DNA of 16,452 nt from Actinobacteria bacterium 13_1_40CM_66_12 (GTDB lineage Bacteria > Chloroflexota > Dormibacteria > Dormibacterales > Dormibacteraceae): contig MNEW01000023.1 in the NCBI GenBank assembly GCA_001917895.1, positions 16,731 to 33,182 of the forward strand, written 5' to 3'. The notes below the pieces were generated by a model. That model was not told where the DNA came from, ran no database searches, and worked only from the letters and a program-made list of their open reading frames with translations. The number at the start of each line of letters is the position of its first letter. Position 1 is the stretch's first letter. Shown here in pieces: positions 13,805 to 16,452 of this stretch. Made by a program: the position numbers and the translations under genes.

Positions 13805-14878
13805 ATGGCTACTGTCACCAAGGGGTCGTTGAAGCTGGAGGAGATCCTGGGCGCCGAGGCGACTGACCTCCTCACCCACAAGAGCGCAACCGTGCCGGCC
13901 TCGCAGCTGCACCTGCCGGGGCCGGATTTCGTCGACAGGGTATGGAAGGACTCCGACCGCCCGACGCGGGTGCTGCGGAGCCTGCAGACGATGTTCGGCC
14001 ACGGCCGCCTCGGCAAGACCGGCTACCTGTCCATCCTGCCCGTGGACCAGGGCATCGAGCACACCGCCGGCGCTTCGTTCGCGGCCAACCCGATCTACTT
14101 CGACGGCGAGAAGATCGTCGAGCTGGCGATCGAGGGCAATTGCAATGCGGTGGCGTCGACGTTCGGTGTGCTGGGGTCGGTGGCGCGGCGTTACGCGCAC
14201 AGGATTCCGTTCATCTGCAAGCTCAACCACAACGAGCTTCTGACATACCCCACAAAATACGACCAGGTCGTGTTCGGCACCGTCAGAGAGGCGTTCGAGA
14301 TGGGCGCGGTGGCGGTGGGCGCGACCATCTACTTCGGTTCTCCCGAGTCCGACCGCCAGCTGCAGGAGATTGCGGTCGCTTTCCACGCTGCACATGAGCT
14401 TGGCATGGCCACGGTGCTTTGGTGCTACCTTCGCAACCCTAATTTCAAGAAAGCCGGGATCAACTACGAGACCGCCGCCGACCTCACCGGCCAGGCCAAC
14501 CATCTCGGAGTGACCATCGAAGCCGACATCATCAAGCAGAAGCTCGCCGACACCAACCGCGGCTTCGAGGTCATCGGGTTCGGCAAGACCGCGCCAGGTA
14601 TGTACGACAAGCTCGCTACCGACCACCCCATCGACCTGTGTCGCTACCAGGTGATCAACTGTTTCATGGGACGGGCCAGCCTCATCAACTCAGGCGGCGA
14701 GTCAAAGGGGGCGGCCGACCTCAAGGACGCCCTCCGTACGGCCGTGATCAACAAGCGCGCGGGCGGCACGGGACTCATCGCCGGTCGTAAGTCGTTCCAG
14801 CGCCCGATGAAGGAGGGAGTCGAGTTACTGCACGCAATCCAGGACGTGTACCTGGACCCGACGGTAACCATCGCCTAA
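13805..14878 (+). CDS. fbaB: Class I fructose-bisphosphate aldolase (DhnA/FbaB type)
   Basis: This 357-residue enzyme reversibly splits fructose 1,6-bisphosphate into dihydroxyacetone phosphate and glyceraldehyde 3-phosphate through a Schiff base. It matches the bacterial/archaeal FbaB type (about 350 residues) and not the metal-dependent class II. Visible hallmarks are [12 protein letters not shown] (78-89), [10 protein letters not shown] (137-146), [11 protein letters not shown] (169-179) and [11 protein letters not shown] (239-249); Lys244 or Lys246 in the last is the likely Schiff-base residue. The C-terminus holds a phosphate-binding [11 protein letters not shown] and a [15 protein letters not shown] segment. 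AGAGGG at 13795-13800 precedes the ATG. The gene diverges from the GGDEF gene across 85 bases and is followed at once by the metallo-hydrolase. Confidence 0.94.
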   Translation: MATVTKGSLKLEEILGAEATDLLTHKSATVPASQLHLPGPDFVDRVWKDSDRPTRVLRSLQTMFGHGRLGKTGYLSILPVDQGIEHTAGASFAANPIYFDGEKIVELAIEGNCNAVASTFGVLGSVARRYAHRIPFICKLNHNELLTYPTKYDQVVFGTVREAFEMGAVAVGATIYFGSPESDRQLQEIAVAFHAAHELGMATVLWCYLRNPNFKKAGINYETAADLTGQANHLGVTIEADIIKQKLADTNRGFEVIGFGKTAPGMYDKLATDHPIDLCRYQVINCFMGRASLINSGGESKGAADLKDALRTAVINKRAGGTGLIAGRKSFQRPMKEGVELLHAIQDVYLDPTVTIA

Positions 14879-14934
14879 GGCTCGCCTTTCTCGGCACAGG
14901 GGCGGCCTTTTCCACCGATCGCTATAACGGTGCG

Positions 14935-15564
14935 GTGGTCGTGAACGGCCGCCTGCTGCTCGATGGAGGCGCGCCGCTCCTTCCGCACATGAAGCGCGTC
15001 GGCGTCGATCCGGGAGAGATCGACGCCGTCTTCCTGACTCACTTCCATGGCGATCACACGCTCGGCCTCCCGACCTTTGTGCTCTATCGGGTGTTCGTCG
15101 ACACCCGGCCGCTGACCTTCGTGGGACCTGAAGGCGTCGAGGAAAGGCTCGAGGCGCTGTGGGAGGTGAGCTGGGGGCCCGACTGGAAGCGAGTGATGCA
15201 GCCCAAGTTCAAGGTCCATTACCTGACGGCGCAACCGTCAGGAACCGCGGCGGGCTACAAGTACGAAACCATCAAGCTCGACCACGGCACCAGCGGCAGC
15301 AACGGTTATCGAATCCACATCAACGGTCGCATCCTCGCCTATTCGGGCGACACGGAGATGACCGCTCCGCTGGAAGCCCTCGTCGACGGAGCCGACGTCG
15401 CCATCGTCGAGGCGACCGGTCCTGGCGATGTGTTCAGCCACATGAGCTGGGAGTCCGCTGCCGAGCTGAAGCGCCGTCACCCGAAAACGAGATTCATGTT
15501 CAACCACCTGTATTCCGGCACCGTCGAGGACGCGGCGACCGACCTCCAGGTGGTCGAAGTCTGA
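14935..15564 (+). CDS. Metallo-beta-lactamase fold hydrolase (RNase Z-like)
   Basis: The metal site is complete: THFHGDHTLG gives His36, His38, Asp40 and His41; LDHGTSG gives His117, YSGDTEM gives Asp139, and MFNHLYS gives His191. The layout resembles RNase Z/arylsulfatase-type hydrolases but lacks the long exosite arm, so tRNA processing is not assured. GTG 14935 is the first canonical start in this frame, yet the codons before it (14878-14934) read [19 protein letters not shown], which is the normal first beta strand and loop of this fold. The true protein therefore probably starts at or near the aldolase stop (about 14875), using a non-standard start or coupling from aldolase. With the extension it would have about 229 residues. 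The stop overlaps the next small gene. Confidence 0.85.
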   Translation: MVVNGRLLLDGGAPLLPHMKRVGVDPGEIDAVFLTHFHGDHTLGLPTFVLYRVFVDTRPLTFVGPEGVEERLEALWEVSWGPDWKRVMQPKFKVHYLTAQPSGTAAGYKYETIKLDHGTSGSNGYRIHINGRILAYSGDTEMTAPLEALVDGADVAIVEATGPGDVFSHMSWESAAELKRRHPKTRFMFNHLYSGTVEDAATDLQVVEV

Positions 15565-15785
15565 GCTCCATCAAAGTCGCCGGGGCTGTGGTCGGTATCG
15601 TCGCCGGCGCCGTGGTGCTGGCTGGGTTCATCGGCCTCGGGCTTTTACTGACCAGCCGCGTCGACAACGCGGTCCCCGTAATCGTGCTCGCGATCGCCGG
15701 CGCGTACGCGGCATGGCTCGTCGGGGTGATCGTCTTTGGCGCAATCCGCGGGGGAAGTGATGGTCACGAAGCGCGCGAGCGCTGA
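15561..15785 (+). CDS. Small two-helix membrane protein
   Basis: This is a 74-residue protein with two clear membrane helices: about residues 5-30 (GAVVGIVAGAVVLAGFIGLG) and 38-62 (VPVIVLAIAGAYAAWLVGVI). A basic turn with SRVDN lies between them and the charged tail is GGSDGHEARER. It is not recognised. The start is unusual: a CTG at 15561 overlaps the metallo-hydrolase stop as CTGA, and AGGTGG stands 7 bases upstream. The only nearby canonical start, GTG 15588, would cut into the first helix and has a weaker ribosome site. The 3' end overlaps the DUF3052 gene by 26 bases. Position and clean hydrophobic pattern suggest a real gene, but evidence is limited. Confidence 0.55.
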   Translation: MSSIKVAGAVVGIVAGAVVLAGFIGLGLLLTSRVDNAVPVIVLAIAGAYAAWLVGVIVFGAIRGGSDGHEARER

Positions 15786-16179
15786 GCAGTACTCGACCCG
15801 ACCGCTGCTCGACAAGCTCGGCGTGAAGCCCGGCTCGAAGGTCGCGATCGTCAACCTCGAGGATGCGGGTTTCATCAAGCAGCTGAAGGGGCGGACCTCG
15901 GACGTAGTCACCGGCAAGCCGCGATCGAAAGTCGACCTCGTCTTCGTAGGGGCCGAAGATGCAGCCGGCCTGAGAACGCTCGTCGAGCTAAAGACCTGGA
16001 TCGAGCCCAATGGGGCCATCTGGGTGGTGCGCCCCAAGGGTGGCCGAAGCGCGCTGCGCGACACCGACGTCATCGACGCCGGCCTTGCCGCGGGCCTCGT
16101 GGACAACAAGATCGCGAGCTTCTCCGATACCCACGGCGCCATGCGCTTCGTCTTCCGGCTTCGCGACCGTCCGAGATGA
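15760..16179 (+). CDS. DUF3052 family protein
   Basis: This 139-residue protein matches DUF3052, a family common in actinobacteria and relatives. STRPLLDKLGVKPGSKVAIVN is the usual opening, followed by a Rossmann-like alternation: DLVFVGAEDAAGLRTLVELKTWIEP and GAIWVVRPKGGR with the family's Pro-Lys-Gly turn. AMRFVFRLRDRPR ends it. The function is not established. I chose ATG 15760, preceded by a G-rich GGGGGAAG; a TTG at 15736 and a GTG at 15757 are alternatives. It overlaps the upstream small membrane gene by 26 bases and the downstream acetyltransferase by four (ATGA), so all three should be one transcript. Confidence 0.85.
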   Translation: MVTKRASAEQYSTRPLLDKLGVKPGSKVAIVNLEDAGFIKQLKGRTSDVVTGKPRSKVDLVFVGAEDAAGLRTLVELKTWIEPNGAIWVVRPKGGRSALRDTDVIDAGLAAGLVDNKIASFSDTHGAMRFVFRLRDRPR

Positions 16180-16452
16180 CCATCCACATTCGCTCCGCAA
16201 CCAAAGAGGACGTTCCGATCGTCGCCGAGTTGATTCGCGGGCTCGCGCGCTACGAGAAGCTCGAGAACGAGGTGGTGATGACGGAGGACCTTCTCGCGGC
16301 AGGCCTGTTCGGTGGGCGGCCGTATGCGGAGGTCGTGCTTGCGGTGGACGAGCACCGACCGGTGGGCTTCGCGTTGTTCTTCCACAACTTCTCGACGTTT
16401 CTCGGCAGGCCGGGAATCTACTTAGAGGACCTGTTCGTGGTCCCCGAGGAGC
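16176..16452 (+). CDS. SSAT-like GNAT N-acetyltransferase, N-terminal part (3' truncated)
   Basis: The window ends after 92 codons. The visible part, IRSATKEDVPIVAELIRGLA, then YEKLENEVVMTEDLL, GFALFFHNFSTFLGRPG and IYLEDLFVVPEE, is the pattern of the spermidine/spermine N1-acetyltransferase-like GNAT group. The acetyl-CoA loop (R-x-x-G-x-G) would start just beyond the edge. These enzymes acetylate polyamines or small amines, sometimes thialysine; the substrate cannot be told. ATG 16176 overlaps the DUF3052 stop as ATGA. Confidence 0.88.
   Translation, partial: MTIHIRSATKEDVPIVAELIRGLARYEKLENEVVMTEDLLAAGLFGGRPYAEVVLAVDEHRPVGFALFFHNFSTFLGRPGIYLEDLFVVPEE

Noticed and set aside
13703..14626. 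307-codon minus-strand frame opposite the aldolase
   Set aside because: No recognisable domain, and it mirrors the aldolase codons.
15159..15560. Upstream extension of the small membrane protein frame into the metallo-hydrolase gene
   Set aside because: The residues are Arg/Gly-rich shadow of the hydrolase; hydrophobic coding begins only at about 15561.
1..16452. Mobile elements, CRISPR arrays, tRNA or rRNA genes, toxin-antitoxin pairs
   Set aside because: No transposase, integrase, repeat array, cloverleaf or rRNA core sequence was recognised on either strand.

Overview
The window is 16.4 kb of dense, high-GC bacterial chromosome. There are no rRNA or tRNA genes, IS elements, phage genes or CRISPR repeats. 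Several families point to the Terrabacteria side: a ClgR-like Clp regulator next to clpP, a UPF0182 membrane protein, a DUF3052 protein and a DhnA-type class I aldolase. Start codons are often TTG or GTG, genes overlap by a few bases, and one -10 box sits directly before a start codon. I infer an uncultured soil or subsurface relative of Chloroflexota, Dormibacterota or Actinomycetota; no marker here fixes the phylum.

Layout. (a) 1-3030, plus: the end of a probable SAM methyltransferase, a two-part GNAT acetyltransferase, a NirB/rubredoxin-reductase-like FAD oxidoreductase and an SRPBCC (START-like) protein, tightly packed. (b) 3047-7924, plus: a ClgR-like XRE regulator with a perfect ATTCGC-N5-GCGAAT inverted repeat in its first codons, clpP, an atypical SDR epimerase and a 953-residue UPF0182 protein. 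(c) 7916-8536, minus: pcm (L-isoaspartyl methyltransferase), convergent with UPF0182. (d) 8575-9887, plus: a hypoxanthine phosphoribosyltransferase carrying an N-terminal PD-(D/E)XK-like domain, then a small unknown gene. (e) 9888-10203: the only large gap. On the minus strand it holds what looks like a complete small RNA gene: an AT-rich upstream element, -35 TTGACG, a 17-bp spacer, -10 TAACTT, then about 142 nt enclosed by a perfect 8-bp stem and followed by a U run. (f) 10204-11729, plus: thiolase and cupin. (g) 11700-13719, minus: 3-methyladenine DNA glycosylase and a GAF-GGDEF diguanylate cyclase. (h) 13805-16452, plus: class I fructose-bisphosphate aldolase, metallo-beta-lactamase hydrolase, a two-TM small protein, DUF3052 and a truncated SSAT-like GNAT.

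Most genes are housekeeping or stress and repair functions: proteolysis, protein repair (Pcm), DNA repair (AAG), purine salvage, glycolysis or gluconeogenesis, acyl-CoA metabolism and c-di-GMP signalling. The best candidates for something undescribed are the minus-strand structured RNA at about 9913-10054 and the nuclease-like/HPRT fusion, whose usual catalytic Asp is Asn. The ClgR-type operator inside the regulator gene next to clpP is the clearest regulatory site.
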